This document shows, piece by piece, positions 1 to 8,284 of a stretch of DNA of 20,113 bases. Position 1 is the first letter of the stretch, and every line of letters begins with the position of its first letter. The translations under genes were made by a program, and so were the position numbers. The DNA is from Shewanella sp. (GTDB lineage: Bacteria; Pseudomonadota; Gammaproteobacteria; Enterobacterales; Shewanellaceae), in assembly GCA_004195335.1 (NCBI GenBank), contig SDWK01000512.1, positions 1-20,113 on the forward strand. The letters run 5' to 3'. The notes below the pieces were generated by a model. That model did no database searches. It saw only the letters and a list, made by a program, of their open reading frames with translations, and was not told where the DNA came from.

Positions 1-149
1 GGCGTAACTTGCTTGATAAAACCAGTTTTTTGAAGGTGGTTTCGACGATGTTGAGCTTGATTAATAAGAAAATATAGATTGAAATATTGATCAGGAAAAT
101 GCAAATGGGAATAGGGCACGAAAACGTACCCCGATAGCGCCGGATTAGT

Positions 150-995
150 TTAGCGAGTGAAACAGAGGTTATCTATGAGGCGGGTATCCCCCATGTATGC
201 TGCTGCCAGTATGACTAAGTCCATATCATCATGGCAAGCCTGTGACAGGTCAGATGCATTGCGTACTTCGAGGTAATCCGGTTTAAAACCTGCGTCTGTA
301 AGTTGGCTATGACCTGCTTGAATCGCATTGGGAACCGATCCGCCTTGCTGTATTGCAGCAGACATCGCGTCCATGGTTCGTTTGAGTGTCGTCGCCTTAT
401 CCTTTTGGGCCTGACTCAGGTAGCCATTACGTGAGCTCATGGCTAAGCCAGAGGCTTCACGGATAGTGTCGACGCCAACGATCTCAATGGGCATAGAGAG
501 ATCTGCCACCATGGTCTTGATTACAAGTAGCTGTTGGAAATCTTTCCGACCAAAGAGGGCAATATCGGGCTGGACAATATTAAACAGTTTACAGACTACG
601 GTTGCGACGCCACGAAAATGTCCAGGACGGCTCGCACCACAGAGTTGCTCGCTGATTTTTGGCACCTCGATAAAGCTCTGTTGCGCCATCCCTTTGGGGT
701 AGATAATTGCCGCTGTCGGAGTGAAGAGTAGTTCTGCGCCTGCCTCGGTTAAGGCTTGCTGATCGGCCGCCAATGTCTTCGGGTAAGCATCGAGATCTTC
801 GTTCTGGCCAAATTGCATTGGATTAACAAAGATTGAAGCGACAACGTGATCAGCACGTTTAACGGCTTCTTTAATGAGTGTTACATGGCCCAGATGCAGA
901 TTGCCCATAGTGGGAACAAATGCGACGGTTTCGCCTTTTGCATGCCATACACGAACTTGCTGACGGATCTGACTGATTTCTTGAGTGGTGATCAT
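150..995 (-). CDS. panC: Pantothenate synthetase (pantoate--beta-alanine ligase)
   Basis: Cytosolic enzyme that joins pantoate and beta-alanine in an ATP-dependent reaction, the last step of pantothenate (vitamin B5) synthesis; it works through a pantoyl-adenylate. The 281-residue product has the usual family length. Visible signatures are the nucleotide-binding HLGH at residues 34-37 inside [11 protein letters not shown], the FGRKDFQQ block at 148-155, and the MSSRN loop near 186-190 (KMSKS-like). The start is ATG at 995, which gives the normal N-terminus; the upstream CAGAG is only a weak ribosome-binding site. It lies 132 bp downstream of panB on the same strand, and panB supplies the pathway's preceding ketopantoate step, so co-transcription is likely. 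The hairpin at 1081-1110 lies between them. Identification is firm; the operon is inferred. Confidence 0.97.
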   Translation of the reverse strand: MITTQEISQIRQQVRVWHAKGETVAFVPTMGNLHLGHVTLIKEAVKRADHVVASIFVNPMQFGQNEDLDAYPKTLAADQQALTEAGAELLFTPTAAIIYPKGMAQQSFIEVPKISEQLCGASRPGHFRGVATVVCKLFNIVQPDIALFGRKDFQQLLVIKTMVADLSMPIEIVGVDTIREASGLAMSSRNGYLSQAQKDKATTLKRTMDAMSAAIQQGGSVPNAIQAGHSQLTDAGFKPDYLEVRNASDLSQACHDDMDLVILAAAYMGDTRLIDNLCFTR

Positions 996-1080
996 AGTAA
1001 CTCTGCACTATCTTGTTTTACTGAACACGTATGCGGCTAGCGCACATATGACGTTAATACACGCGGATTCGCTCGCTACA

Positions 1081-1110
1081 CCGCTAATGAATCAAAGAGT
1101 TCATCAGCGG
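1081..1110 (-). other. Hairpin between panB and panC
   Basis: In the panB-panC spacer an inverted repeat forms a 10-bp stem (arms 1081-1090 and 1101-1110, one G-U pair in the minus-strand RNA) with a 10-base loop. No run of U follows on the minus strand, so it does not look like a strong intrinsic terminator. It may be an RNA-processing or stability element in a panB-panC transcript. The structure is seen in the sequence; the role is a guess. Confidence 0.4.
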
Positions 1111-1127
1111 CTGAATTTAGCGCGATA

Positions 1128-1922
1128 TTAGTTAAATGTATGGTCGCTGCCAGGGAAAATACCTTGTGCAACTTCGTCGATATAAGCGCGGATAGCCGCG
1201 CGGATATCGCCAGTCTGCTTAAGGTAATTCTTAGAGAAACGAGGAATGTAGCCGCTCGAGATCCCCAGTACGTCGTGCATCACTAATATCTGGCCATCGG
1301 TATCTGCGCCAGCGCCGATACCGATCACCGGAATCGTTAACGCTTCACTGATGGTTTTGGCAAGAGGTGCCGGGATACATTCAACAACAAGTAGTTGAGC
1401 CCCTGCGGCTTCAATGGCCTTGGCTTCATCGAGAATACGTTGGGCATTATCTGAATCGCGTCCCTGAATTTTAAAACCACCGAAAACGTGAACCGATTGG
1501 GGGGTTAGCCCTAAGTGGGCACAGACTGGGATGCCGCGTTCGGTGAGTTTACTGATGGTGTCGAGTAACCAATGGCCACCCTCAAGCTTGACCATACTGG
1601 CGCCAGCTTGCATCAAGGCAGTGGCATTTATCATTGCTTGTTCAGCCGTGGCATAGCTCATAAAAGGCATGTCGGCGATAAGCAGGGAGCGGCTGATACC
1701 GCGGCGAACACAGCGTGTATGGTAGGCAATATCTTCGACCGTTACCGGTAGTGTATCATCATGTCCTTGCAGCACCATGCCCATAGAGTCGCCAACGAGC
1801 AGTACATCAACTCCTTCACTATCGAAGGCGCTGGCAAAGCTTGCGTCATAGGCTGTGAGTGCGGTGAACTTTTTACCTTCCTGCTTAAATTTAAGCAGGG
1901 TAGAGCTAGTTATTTTAGACAT
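1128..1922 (-). CDS. panB: 3-methyl-2-oxobutanoate hydroxymethyltransferase (ketopantoate hydroxymethyltransferase)
   Basis: Transfers a hydroxymethyl group from 5,10-methylene-tetrahydrofolate to alpha-ketoisovalerate, the first committed step of pantothenate synthesis. It is a cytosolic TIM-barrel enzyme. The 264 residues match the family length. Residues known in the E. coli enzyme fall at the same numbers here: metal-binding D45 (in LLVGDSMG) and D84 (in IADMPF), K112 and E114 (in MVKLEGG), and the catalytic E181 (in VVECIP). The start is ATG at 1922; a clear Shine-Dalgarno is lacking. The 115-bp leader carries a hairpin and a tandem 14-bp repeat. It sits upstream of panC and downstream of folK, so folate and pantothenate genes are neighbours. 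Confidence 0.97.
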   Translation of the reverse strand: MSKITSSTLLKFKQEGKKFTALTAYDASFASAFDSEGVDVLLVGDSMGMVLQGHDDTLPVTVEDIAYHTRCVRRGISRSLLIADMPFMSYATAEQAMINATALMQAGASMVKLEGGHWLLDTISKLTERGIPVCAHLGLTPQSVHVFGGFKIQGRDSDNAQRILDEAKAIEAAGAQLLVVECIPAPLAKTISEALTIPVIGIGAGADTDGQILVMHDVLGISSGYIPRFSKNYLKQTGDIRAAIRAYIDEVAQGIFPGSDHTFN

Positions 1923-1952
1923 AGTGATGATCTTAAATAGATTAATTATATT

Positions 1953-1979
1953 AGTGCTAAATACTCAGGTATTAGCACT
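1953..1979 (-). terminator. Strong hairpin between folK and panB (possible terminator or attenuator)
   Basis: Arms AGTGCTAA (1953-1960) and TTAGCACT (1972-1979) pair perfectly, and three more pairs (TAC with GTA) extend the stem past one bulged A to a TCAG loop. On the minus strand it lies downstream of folK and upstream of panB. The following sequence is A/U-rich but has no continuous U-tract, so termination would be partial at best. It may instead mark the end of the folK transcript or the panB leader. Confidence 0.4.
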
Positions 1980-1983
1980 TAGA

Positions 1984-2010
1984 TAGTGTACTTTTAATAG
2001 TGTACTTTTA
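1984..2010. repeat. Tandem 14-bp direct repeat upstream of panB
   Basis: TAGTGTACTTTTA occurs twice head to tail (1984-1996 and 1998-2010) with a one-base spacer. On the minus strand each copy contains TACACT, which resembles a -10 element. It could be a duplicated operator, a duplicated promoter element, or a simple slippage product. The repeat is exact; its function is unknown. Confidence 0.6.
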
Positions 2011-2037
2011 TATGCCAACACAGAGCCGAATTCAATC

Positions 2038-2529
2038 TTATCTGACTATTTGTTCTAATTCTGCGGTCAATTCGGCATTTATAAGTTGCTTGAGTTTTGT
2101 GCCACAAGGAAGCAAAAGCTGGGGAGCGATATCGGCTAATGGCACTAATACGAAGCTGCGCTGTTTCATTCCATAGTGGGGAATCGTGAGTCTTGAAGAG
2201 TCTATGGTTTGATTGTCATACAGCAGAATATCGAGATCTAAAGTTCTTGGACCCCAACGTTCGAGTCTCACCCGGCCTTGCTCATTCTCAATTTTCTGCA
2301 GTGCATCTAACAACTCGATAGGTTCGAGTGTTGTGCTAAAACCGACAACGGCGTTGACATAATCGGGCTGTACCACGTCTCCCATGGGAGCTGAGCGGTA
2401 GTAAGGGGATATCTCGAGTGTCGAATGTGAGGAGCGTATTGCCAGCTCGATAATCGCTTTACAGGCGTTATCGAGCTGAGTCACCGGATCGGTCAGATTT
2501 GCCCCTAGTGCGACAAAAACTAACGCCAT
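2038..2529 (-). CDS. folK: 2-amino-4-hydroxy-6-hydroxymethyldihydropteridine pyrophosphokinase (HPPK)
   Basis: Transfers pyrophosphate from ATP to 6-hydroxymethyl-7,8-dihydropterin in the cytosolic folate pathway, just before dihydropteroate synthase. The 163-residue length is typical of monofunctional HPPK. The N-terminus starts with the usual substrate-contacting beta strand and ALGANL motif (residues 7-12). The family signature RWGPRTLDLDILLYD spans residues 91-105 and includes the metal-binding DLD at about 98-100. The ATG overlaps the pcnB stop codon by one base (TAATG on the minus strand), a classical sign of translational coupling. The pcnB-folK pair is conserved in E. coli. Confidence 0.97.
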   Translation of the reverse strand: MALVFVALGANLTDPVTQLDNACKAIIELAIRSSHSTLEISPYYRSAPMGDVVQPDYVNAVVGFSTTLEPIELLDALQKIENEQGRVRLERWGPRTLDLDILLYDNQTIDSSRLTIPHYGMKQRSFVLVPLADIAPQLLLPCGTKLKQLINAELTAELEQIVR

Positions 2530-3926
2530 TACTCTTCCGGCTTAGTCGTTTTTGGTGATGCAGGCTTACGGCGTTTACGTTGGCTCGAAGTACGGTTACG
2601 GCTGCCCTTGTTTACCGAACGCGCGATGACATTGCGTTGTTCTTCGCCACCATCGACGAAACTCTTCCACCATGCGGCAGATTTTGCCACTGAGCCACCT
2701 TCGGCGCTTCCTCTCAACAGGAGTAGGTCATAGGCTGCACGGAATTTAGGATTTTCAATAAACTTAAATGCACGAGTACCTTGGTTACGATCAAACCTTA
2801 GCTGTAACTGCCAGATATCTTTTGCCGGAGTACTGAATCGACGCGGAATACTGATGGTTTGGCATTGCTGCTCCATGACATCACCCATAGCGGCATTATA
2901 TGCATCATAGAGGCTTAGTCCGCTTTCTAGTGCAATATCATCGGCACGTTGATTCAGTGGATACCAGAGTATGGCGGCATAGAAGAACGCGGGAGTTACC
3001 GTTTTCTCTGCGAGAACTCTCGCATCGGTACTTTCCATGACAGCCAGAAGCATCTTCGCTGCAAAGCCATCAGGCTCATCCTCAAGGAGTGAATCCACCA
3101 AAGGGAACAGCGGCGCAAACAAGCCAAACTTACGCATCATGGTAAAGTTATTTTTTGCCTGACCGTTGAAGAAGAGTTTGAGTATCTCCTCATACATGCG
3201 TGCAGCTGGAATATCTTTTAGCAACGGGGCCAGATCGTAGATAGGATCTGCCGCACCTTTATCGATAGTCATGTCGAGCTTAGTCGCAAAGCGCACGGCT
3301 CTGAGCATACGTACAGGATCTTCACGATAACGGGTATTGGGATCGCCAATCAATCTGATGGTTCTTGATTTGAGATCTTCAAGGCCGCCGCCATAACTAT
3401 GTATAGAGAAGTCACTGATATCGTAATAAAGTGCATTGACGGTAAAGTCACGACGTTCTGCATCTTCATCTATGTTGCCGTAGACATTATCGCGTAGCAA
3501 TCGGCCTTCGGAATTAGTCTTTGAAACCTGCTCAACATGCTCAACATGATGACCACGCAGGGTCGCGACTTCGATGACATCACGGCCAAAGACGATATGG
3601 GCCAGGCGGAAACGTCTACCGACGAGTCGACAGTTACGGAACAGTTTCTTGATCTCTTCCGGTGTGGCATTGGTCACCACATCGAAGTCTTTGGGCTTAA
3701 AGCCCAACAAGATATCACGCACACCTCCGCCGACGAGATAAGCCTTAAATCCTGACTTATGCAATCGGTACAGTACCTTTATGGCATTTTCGCTCATCTG
3801 ACTGCGAGATATAGAGTGATCTTTTCTCGGAACAACCGCCAAACTTAGGCCTGTTTGTGTGGTTTCTTCAGCTGTTTGATTTTTATCAAAGAACTGCTTA
3901 CAGAATTTGCTAATACGGCGAAAAAT
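2529..3926 (-). CDS. pcnB: Poly(A) polymerase I, probable AUU start
   Basis: Adds 3' poly(A) tails to mRNAs and regulatory RNAs, marking them for exonucleolytic decay. It is a class II nucleotidyltransferase related to CCA-adding enzymes. Visible parts are the head-domain GGGVRDILLG and KDFDVVTNATPEE motifs, the NCRLVGRRFRLAH block, and a lysine/arginine-rich C-terminal tail (RNRTSSQRKRRKP) like that of E. coli. The frame is open to an ATG at 4115 (528 codons), but the first 63 residues do not resemble the family. Family similarity begins at an ATT codon at 3926 (IFRRISKFCKQF aligns with E. coli MFTRVANFCRKV). Starting there gives 465 residues, catalytic aspartates at 80 and 82 as in E. coli, and a GAGG ribosome-binding site six bases upstream. 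E. coli pcnB is known to start at AUU. Alternatives are ATG at 4019 or 4115. The function is certain; the start is well supported but unproven. Confidence 0.93.
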   Translation of the reverse strand: MFRRISKFCKQFFDKNQTAEETTQTGLSLAVVPRKDHSISRSQMSENAIKVLYRLHKSGFKAYLVGGGVRDILLGFKPKDFDVVTNATPEEIKKLFRNCRLVGRRFRLAHIVFGRDVIEVATLRGHHVEHVEQVSKTNSEGRLLRDNVYGNIDEDAERRDFTVNALYYDISDFSIHSYGGGLEDLKSRTIRLIGDPNTRYREDPVRMLRAVRFATKLDMTIDKGAADPIYDLAPLLKDIPAARMYEEILKLFFNGQAKNNFTMMRKFGLFAPLFPLVDSLLEDEPDGFAAKMLLAVMESTDARVLAEKTVTPAFFYAAILWYPLNQRADDIALESGLSLYDAYNAAMGDVMEQQCQTISIPRRFSTPAKDIWQLQLRFDRNQGTRAFKFIENPKFRAAYDLLLLRGSAEGGSVAKSAAWWKSFVDGGEEQRNVIARSVNKGSRNRTSSQRKRRKPASPKTTKPEE

Positions 3927-3936
3927 GGGACACCTC
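3924..3936 (-). promoter_or_regulatory. Ribosome-binding site and AUU initiation codon of pcnB
   Basis: On the minus strand GAGGTG (plus positions 3931-3936) is followed by TCCC and then ATT (3924-3926), so core GAGG sits six bases from the codon, a normal distance. This site decides the start. AUU starts are rare and are sensitive to initiation factor IF3 (infC and pcnB in E. coli). A weak initiation codon would keep poly(A) polymerase low. Confidence 0.65.
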
Positions 3937-4208
3937 GAACTCGGGACTAAACGGCGGTTTAAAATAAGGCGGGTATGATAACCCAAATATGGCTCAATGA
4001 GTATACGATTGATCACCATTGCCTCACGTCGATTTGAATTTGTTTTGCGATCTTTAATGATTGATCCAATAAAGTCGGCCGAAAACGCTGAAGAGCTATC
4101 AATTATCGATCGCAAGATCCGTGTTTTTTGTCACGTTATAAGTGTTTAAGTTTGCCATAATGCGAGCTGGTGAGCGCTTTCTAGAGGCGAAGAAGTCACT
4201 GTAAGCGT

Positions 4209-5081
4209 TTAATTAAGAACGACTTCTTTTTGCTTAGGGATGAGGTTGATATTAAATTGTGAGACGGCCTGCTCGAGCATCTGCGGCATCTGGTGCCTGG
4301 GTTCGACCTGTGCTTGGCCTAAGAATTGAAGCGCAGCATTCAAGCTCGTCTGTGGCTTAGCGATGTCGATAGCCGGTGCATGGTTTTGCTTCGAAAGCTT
4401 CATGCCTGGATTAGTGCAGACTAAGGGAAGATGTAGCCAGGTTGGCGGGGTCAATCCAAACAGAGCAAACAGGCTCTCCTGTCTGCTGCTGGTCTCTAAC
4501 AGATCACAGCCACGAACGACTTCGGTTATCTGTTGATACGCATCATCCATGACTACGGCTAATTGATAGGCGTAGAAGCCATCACGGCGTTTAATGATAA
4601 AATCTTCATTGGCGAAGGCTTTGTCTACGAGTATGTCACCCATTAAGGTGTCTTGAAATTTATCGATGCCGATAGTATTGCGTACTCTGATTGCCCCACT
4701 GGCCAGAGGCATTTCCAGCGCGCCGCAGCGACCATCATAGGTCCCACCCATCGTTTGGATCTGTTTGCGTGTGCATTGACAGTAGTAGGCAAGCTCGTTG
4801 GCCAGCAGGCTATCGAGCTTTGTCTGATAGGCATCAAGACGTTGACTCTGATATAAGACTTCACCGTCCCACTCCAGACCATAAGCCACCAAGGTTCGCA
4901 AAATATCATCACTGCTCCCCGGCACTTCACGAGGAGGATCGATATCTTCAATGCGCACTAACCATTGACCACCCATAGATCGTGCTCGCAAAAAACTGCC
5001 AACGGCGGCGACCAGTGAACCGAAGTGGAGCGGGCCCGAAGGTGAGGGAGCAAAACGGCCAATATAAGGGGGATGACTCAA
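4209..5081 (-). CDS. gluQ: Glutamyl-Q tRNA(Asp) synthetase
   Basis: Truncated glutamyl-tRNA synthetase paralogue without an anticodon-binding domain. It activates glutamate and attaches it to the queuosine at position 34 of tRNA(Asp), not to a tRNA 3' end. The 290 residues cover only the catalytic domain, with APSPSGPLHFGS (HIGH-type) at residues 11-22 and KLSK (KMSKS-type) at 228-231. The zinc-site residues C101, C103, Y115 and C119 have the same numbers as in E. coli GluQ-RS. The start is TTG at 5081; it yields MSHPPYIGRFAPSPSG, matching the family N-terminus, and no better start is seen. dksA lies upstream on the same strand behind a terminator, so gluQ probably depends on read-through or its own promoter. 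The dksA-gluQ linkage is widespread in proteobacteria. Confidence 0.96.
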   Translation of the reverse strand: MSHPPYIGRFAPSPSGPLHFGSLVAAVGSFLRARSMGGQWLVRIEDIDPPREVPGSSDDILRTLVAYGLEWDGEVLYQSQRLDAYQTKLDSLLANELAYYCQCTRKQIQTMGGTYDGRCGALEMPLASGAIRVRNTIGIDKFQDTLMGDILVDKAFANEDFIIKRRDGFYAYQLAVVMDDAYQQITEVVRGCDLLETSSRQESLFALFGLTPPTWLHLPLVCTNPGMKLSKQNHAPAIDIAKPQTSLNAALQFLGQAQVEPRHQMPQMLEQAVSQFNINLIPKQKEVVLN

Positions 5082-5286
5082 AGTGACGATACCTATAGTT
5101 GATAGGATATAAAACCAGTGAGGATCATAATACGTTTAGGCTGTAGTTTATACCGACAGGTATAACAAGACGCAAGAAAGATCTATCGAGCTGCTGGCAG
5201 GAAAAGGTGTGACAAGAAGGTCGTTAATCATTGAGGTGCGCGGTAAAGGGATAAATGAGCAATTAGAGAGGCTAAAATAGGTAAAT

Positions 5287-5316
5287 AGTAAAGCGGGGCC
5301 TGAAGCCCCGCTTACT
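5287..5316 (-). terminator. Intrinsic terminator after dksA
   Basis: A GC-rich stem (arms 5291-5299 and 5305-5313, loop CTGAA) extends outward by three more pairs past one bulged A. In the minus-strand RNA it ends in a short U-rich stretch (CUUUACUAUUUACC). It begins 21 bp past the dksA stop codon. A terminator between dksA and gluQ is also known in E. coli and Shigella. Confidence 0.8.
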
Positions 5317-5337
5317 CATGCAGTGAATAGAGCCGGA

Positions 5338-5781
5338 TTAGCCAGCCATCTGCTTTTCTTTGATCTCTGCAAGTGTCTTACAGTCGATACACTGATCGGC
5401 TGTTGGACGAGCTTCGAGGCGGCGGATACCGATTTCGACGCCACAAGAATCACAGAATCCGAAATCATCTTCTTCAATTTTCTGAAGTGTCTTTTCGATC
5501 TTCTTGATCAGCTTACGTTCTCTGTCACGAGCACGAAGTTCAAGACTGAACTCTTCTTCCTGTGCTGCACGGTCTACAGGATCTGGGAAGTTAGCGGCTT
5601 CATCTTGCATATGGTTAAGAGTACGATCGACCTCTTCACGCAATTGATTACGCCAAGCTTCCAGAATTGTTCTGAAGTGGCCTCGCTGGTCCTCATTCAT
5701 ATACTCCTCACCAGGTTTTTCCTGATAAGGTTCTACACCTGCGATAGCGAGCACGCCGAGTCTTTTAGTGCCTTCTGGCAT
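5338..5781 (-). CDS. dksA: RNA polymerase-binding transcription factor DksA
   Basis: Binds the RNA polymerase secondary channel and, with ppGpp, lowers rRNA transcription and raises amino-acid biosynthesis promoters during the stringent response. The 147-residue product is four shorter than E. coli DksA. A long coiled coil is expected at about 30-105. Its tip carries the acidic DxxDxA motif (D67, D70, A72), which acts near the polymerase active site. The four-cysteine zinc finger is intact: C110, C113, C131, C134. The start is ATG at 5781 with GGAG seven bases upstream. A good sigma-70 promoter is visible at 5838-5866 and a terminator follows the gene, so it is probably its own transcription unit between sfsA and gluQ. 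Confidence 0.98.
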   Translation of the reverse strand: MPEGTKRLGVLAIAGVEPYQEKPGEEYMNEDQRGHFRTILEAWRNQLREEVDRTLNHMQDEAANFPDPVDRAAQEEEFSLELRARDRERKLIKKIEKTLQKIEEDDFGFCDSCGVEIGIRRLEARPTADQCIDCKTLAEIKEKQMAG

Positions 5782-5800
5782 AACCCATCTCCTGTTAATC

Positions 5801-5868
5801 GTTTGCTTGGTAGGGAGCTTGTATTTTAAGGCCGATATCTATATCAGAAACCGATAAACCAAGCAAAC
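5801..5868. repeat. Perfect 11-bp inverted repeat around the dksA promoter
   Basis: GTTTGCTTGGT at 5801-5811 is matched by its exact reverse complement ACCAAGCAAAC at 5858-5868, with 46 bases between. The distal arm overlaps the predicted dksA -35 box, while the proximal arm lies in the predicted 5' leader. With this placement the arms would not both be in the mRNA, so a pair of protein-binding half-sites is likelier than an RNA hairpin. The repeat is seen; the operator role is inferred. Confidence 0.55.
5838..5866 (-). promoter_or_regulatory. Probable sigma-70 promoter of dksA
   Basis: On the minus strand TTGCTT (-35; plus 5861-5866) and TATAGA (-10; plus 5838-5843) are separated by exactly 17 bases. 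This predicts a start of transcription near 5831, about 50 bases ahead of the dksA ATG. The -35 box lies inside one arm of the 11-bp inverted repeat. Inferred from consensus only. Confidence 0.55.
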
Positions 5869-5940
5869 TTTTTGTGTTCATGTGACGTTATTCTTTGACT
5901 ATGTCTCCTATTCCTAATTAATTCAACTTTTAGGTGCGAA

Positions 5941-6696
5941 TTAGAGTTTGACAGGGCAGGATTTAATCAAGAAAGCCCCACTCGGAGACATTTCAGTGCG
6001 ATATGCGATGACTTCGACCCCGGCATTATGGGCTTTAGTCAGCAGGGCTGAGTAGTCGGGGTCGATATGAGCCGCCGCCTGAACGGAGTCGATGCCAGTG
6101 TGTTGCACCACAAAAAGCAGCACGCCTCGGTGGCCAGCTGCCACCATCTCTATCAGCTCTCTTAAATGCTTTTGGCCTCGGGTGGTAACTGCATCGGGAA
6201 AATAGCCCTGACCTCCTTCTAGTAAGGTACAGCTCTTTACTTCGACATAACAGTTTGGCTTAACTGGTGTAGTGGGAGGTGTCGCGTCAGGAGATGTGGT
6301 GTCAGCCGAATCGGTAGCGTCACTGAGTAGAATATCGATGCGGCTATTTTCGCTGCCGTACTTTACCTCACGTCTGAGAGAGCCGTAACCGCTCAATTCG
6401 GTTATCACACCAGCTCGGATAGCGTCCTCTGCCAGCTGGTTTGCTCTGCCTGTATTAATGCCTATTATATGGCCCACATCAGATTCTGCTTGTTCCCAGG
6501 TTCGCGAGTACTTACGTTTTGGGTTATCAGAGGTGGAGAACCACACCTTCTCCCCCGCAAAGAGGCAGTTTTTCATGGAACCCGTGTTGGGGCAATGTAT
6601 GGTGACCTCACTGCCATCGCTAAGTCGAATGTCGGTTAGAAAGCGTTTATAGCGTCTGAGCAGGACGCCTTGTTCGAAAGGGGGAGTGAACAGCAT
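5941..6696 (-). CDS. sfsA: SfsA family protein (sugar fermentation stimulation protein homologue)
   Basis: Named in E. coli for stimulating maltose metabolism when overproduced; its biochemical role is unsettled, and the family combines an OB-like N-terminal part with a PD-(D/E)XK nuclease-like fold. Visible family features are CPNTGSM at residues 35-41, the arginine-rich KRKYSRTWE at 60-68, RIDILL at 119-124 (candidate acidic residue D121) and YVEVK at 150-154 (E152, K154). A threonine/serine/proline-rich insert at about 126-146 separates the last two blocks. It makes the protein (251 aa) longer than E. coli SfsA (234 aa). The ATG at 6696 gives the usual N-terminus. It lies upstream of dksA in the same direction and divergent from pepB. 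Confidence 0.93.
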   Translation of the reverse strand: MLFTPPFEQGVLLRRYKRFLTDIRLSDGSEVTIHCPNTGSMKNCLFAGEKVWFSTSDNPKRKYSRTWEQAESDVGHIIGINTGRANQLAEDAIRAGVITELSGYGSLRREVKYGSENSRIDILLSDATDSADTTSPDATPPTTPVKPNCYVEVKSCTLLEGGQGYFPDAVTTRGQKHLRELIEMVAAGHRGVLLFVVQHTGIDSVQAAAHIDPDYSALLTKAHNAGVEVIAYRTEMSPSGAFLIKSCPVKL

Positions 6697-6826
6697 TAGC
6701 CTGATCCGGTCTCATTAAGGAATAACACAAGCGGTTAGATTATCAGCTTCTTGGTTTGAGTATCTACTTCTTTGCAGTACACTTCGTACAAAGCAATATC
6801 TGGCTATCTATCCCCAAACGACCTCT

Positions 6827-6846
6827 AAATGCTGAAATAAGCATTT
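6827..6846. other. Hairpin in the sfsA-pepB divergent spacer
   Basis: AAATGCT (6827-6833) and AGCATTT (6840-6846) pair perfectly around a six-base loop in the 253-bp divergent region. It could be an operator for either gene or a leader hairpin of pepB. No convincing -10/-35 pair for pepB was found nearby. Confidence 0.25.
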
Positions 6847-6949
6847 TAAAGTGGCTTGGGAATAACGGTTCTGGCTTTTGAACCCAGATTATTTAGGTCG
6901 CTCGGGTAACAATCTAATTATAAAAAATGAATAAAAGGAAGGATTAGGC

Positions 6950-8227
6950 ATGACAGAGTTAATGAAGGTGAGCCTGACTAAAGAGGCGCCTGCCGCTCAT
7001 TGGGGCAAAGCCGATGTGACTTTTCAAAATGATCAGGCGGTTATTCACCTGCAAGGTGGAGATGAGTTACGTCAGATCCAGAAAGCCGCACGTAAACTGC
7101 GTAACCAAGGTATCGCATCACTTGCATTAGAGGGTGAACTTTGGGATCTGCATTCTCAGTGGGCTTTTGCACAGGGATTTGCTACGGCACTGTCTAATCC
7201 AGATATTCGCTGGACCGGGGATGAAGCAATACAAACAGAACTTGAAAACAGACTCGCCAGCGCCAACTTTGCCCGTCAATTGATCAATGAAACGCCTGAA
7301 AACCTTGCGCCAGTGAAGTTGGCTATCCTTTCCGCGCATTGGTTGTCTGAGATAGGCGGAAATAAGGTGACTTATCGCATCATTGAAGGCGCCGAACTGC
7401 TCGAAGAGAAGTGGGTAGGGATCCATGCCGTTGGCCGTGGAAGTGAGCGGGCACCCGCTATGCTAGAACTTGATTATAACCCTTTGGGAGATGATGCTCC
7501 CGTATCAGTCGCTTTGGTCGGTAAGGGGATAACTTTCGATTCAGGTGGTTATAGCATTAAAGCCTCTGAAGGCATGCTCGGGATGAAATGCGATATGGGT
7601 GGTGCGGCTACAGTCACGGCCGCGCTGGGTCTGGCTATGAAGCAAGGCTTAAACAAACGAGTGAAGTTATTTCTTTGTTGCGCAGAGAACCTGATCAGTG
7701 GTCATGCTTATAAGTTAGGTGACATCTTAACGTACAAAAATGGCGTCTCTGTCGAAGTCGTTAATACCGATGCCGAAGGGCGCTTGGTATTAGCCGATGG
7801 ATTGCAAGCGGCTTCTGCAACCGGCGCCTCTTTGATTATCGATGCGGCCACCTTAACCGGTGCAGCCTTGATGGCTGTGGGAACGGAATACAACGCCATA
7901 TTTTCACCATCGCAGGAAGTGTTGGCGATGGCACAGGCTAAGGCCGCTGAAGTGGGTGAGCGTGTTTGGCCGCTACCACTCGATCCTTGGCATCGTGAGA
8001 TGTGTCCATCGGCTTATGCCGATACCGCTAACAGTCGAGCTATGAAGGGTGGCGGTGCCGGTGGTGCTTCTAATGCTGCAGGCTTCCTTTGGCATTTTGT
8101 GTCGCCTGAGGCTAACTGGCTGCATATGGATCTATCCTCGGCCTTCGCCGATAGCTCTAATGCACTTTGGTCTGCCGGTGGAACGACACACGGCGTGCTG
8201 ACTATTGCGGGCTTACTGCAAGATTAA
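6950..8227 (+). CDS. pepB: Peptidase B (leucyl aminopeptidase family M17)
   Basis: Cytosolic broad-specificity aminopeptidase that trims N-terminal residues from peptides in protein turnover, with two metal ions per active site. The 425 residues match PepB (427 in E. coli) rather than the longer PepA. The N-terminal domain is the short PepB type (MTELMKVSLT...). The catalytic domain shows VGKGITFDSGGYSIK at 190-204 (expected metal or catalytic residues K192, D197, K204), MKCDMGGAA at 212-220 (D215), and the M17 signature NTDAEGRL at 272-279 (D274, E276). The ATG at 6950 follows AAGGAAGG. A strong terminator follows at 8285-8320, so it is probably monocistronic. From memory pepB is not in this position in E. 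coli, where sfsA is next to thpR. Confidence 0.95.
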   Translation: MTELMKVSLTKEAPAAHWGKADVTFQNDQAVIHLQGGDELRQIQKAARKLRNQGIASLALEGELWDLHSQWAFAQGFATALSNPDIRWTGDEAIQTELENRLASANFARQLINETPENLAPVKLAILSAHWLSEIGGNKVTYRIIEGAELLEEKWVGIHAVGRGSERAPAMLELDYNPLGDDAPVSVALVGKGITFDSGGYSIKASEGMLGMKCDMGGAATVTAALGLAMKQGLNKRVKLFLCCAENLISGHAYKLGDILTYKNGVSVEVVNTDAEGRLVLADGLQAASATGASLIIDAATLTGAALMAVGTEYNAIFSPSQEVLAMAQAKAAEVGERVWPLPLDPWHREMCPSAYADTANSRAMKGGGAGGASNAAGFLWHFVSPEANWLHMDLSSAFADSSNALWSAGGTTHGVLTIAGLLQD

Positions 8228-8284
8228 CATTTGAGCTTAGGGCTTTGATCGACGCGCATAACGCGGCGAATTTAAGTTGAATCT

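Noticed and set aside
19..42. AAACCA/TGGTTT inverted repeat downstream of panC as terminator
   Set aside because: Only six pairs with a 12-base loop and no T-tract on the panC strand.
3470..3755. Frames of 66 and 72 codons inside pcnB
   Set aside because: They lie wholly within the conserved pcnB coding sequence in other frames and show no independent motif.
4643..4978. Frames of up to 102 codons inside gluQ
   Set aside because: Shadow frames of a strongly conserved gene; compositions do not resemble a known family.
5323..5829. 168-codon plus-strand frame across dksA
   Set aside because: It is antisense to the whole of dksA and runs through its terminator and promoter; DksA is unmistakable on the other strand.
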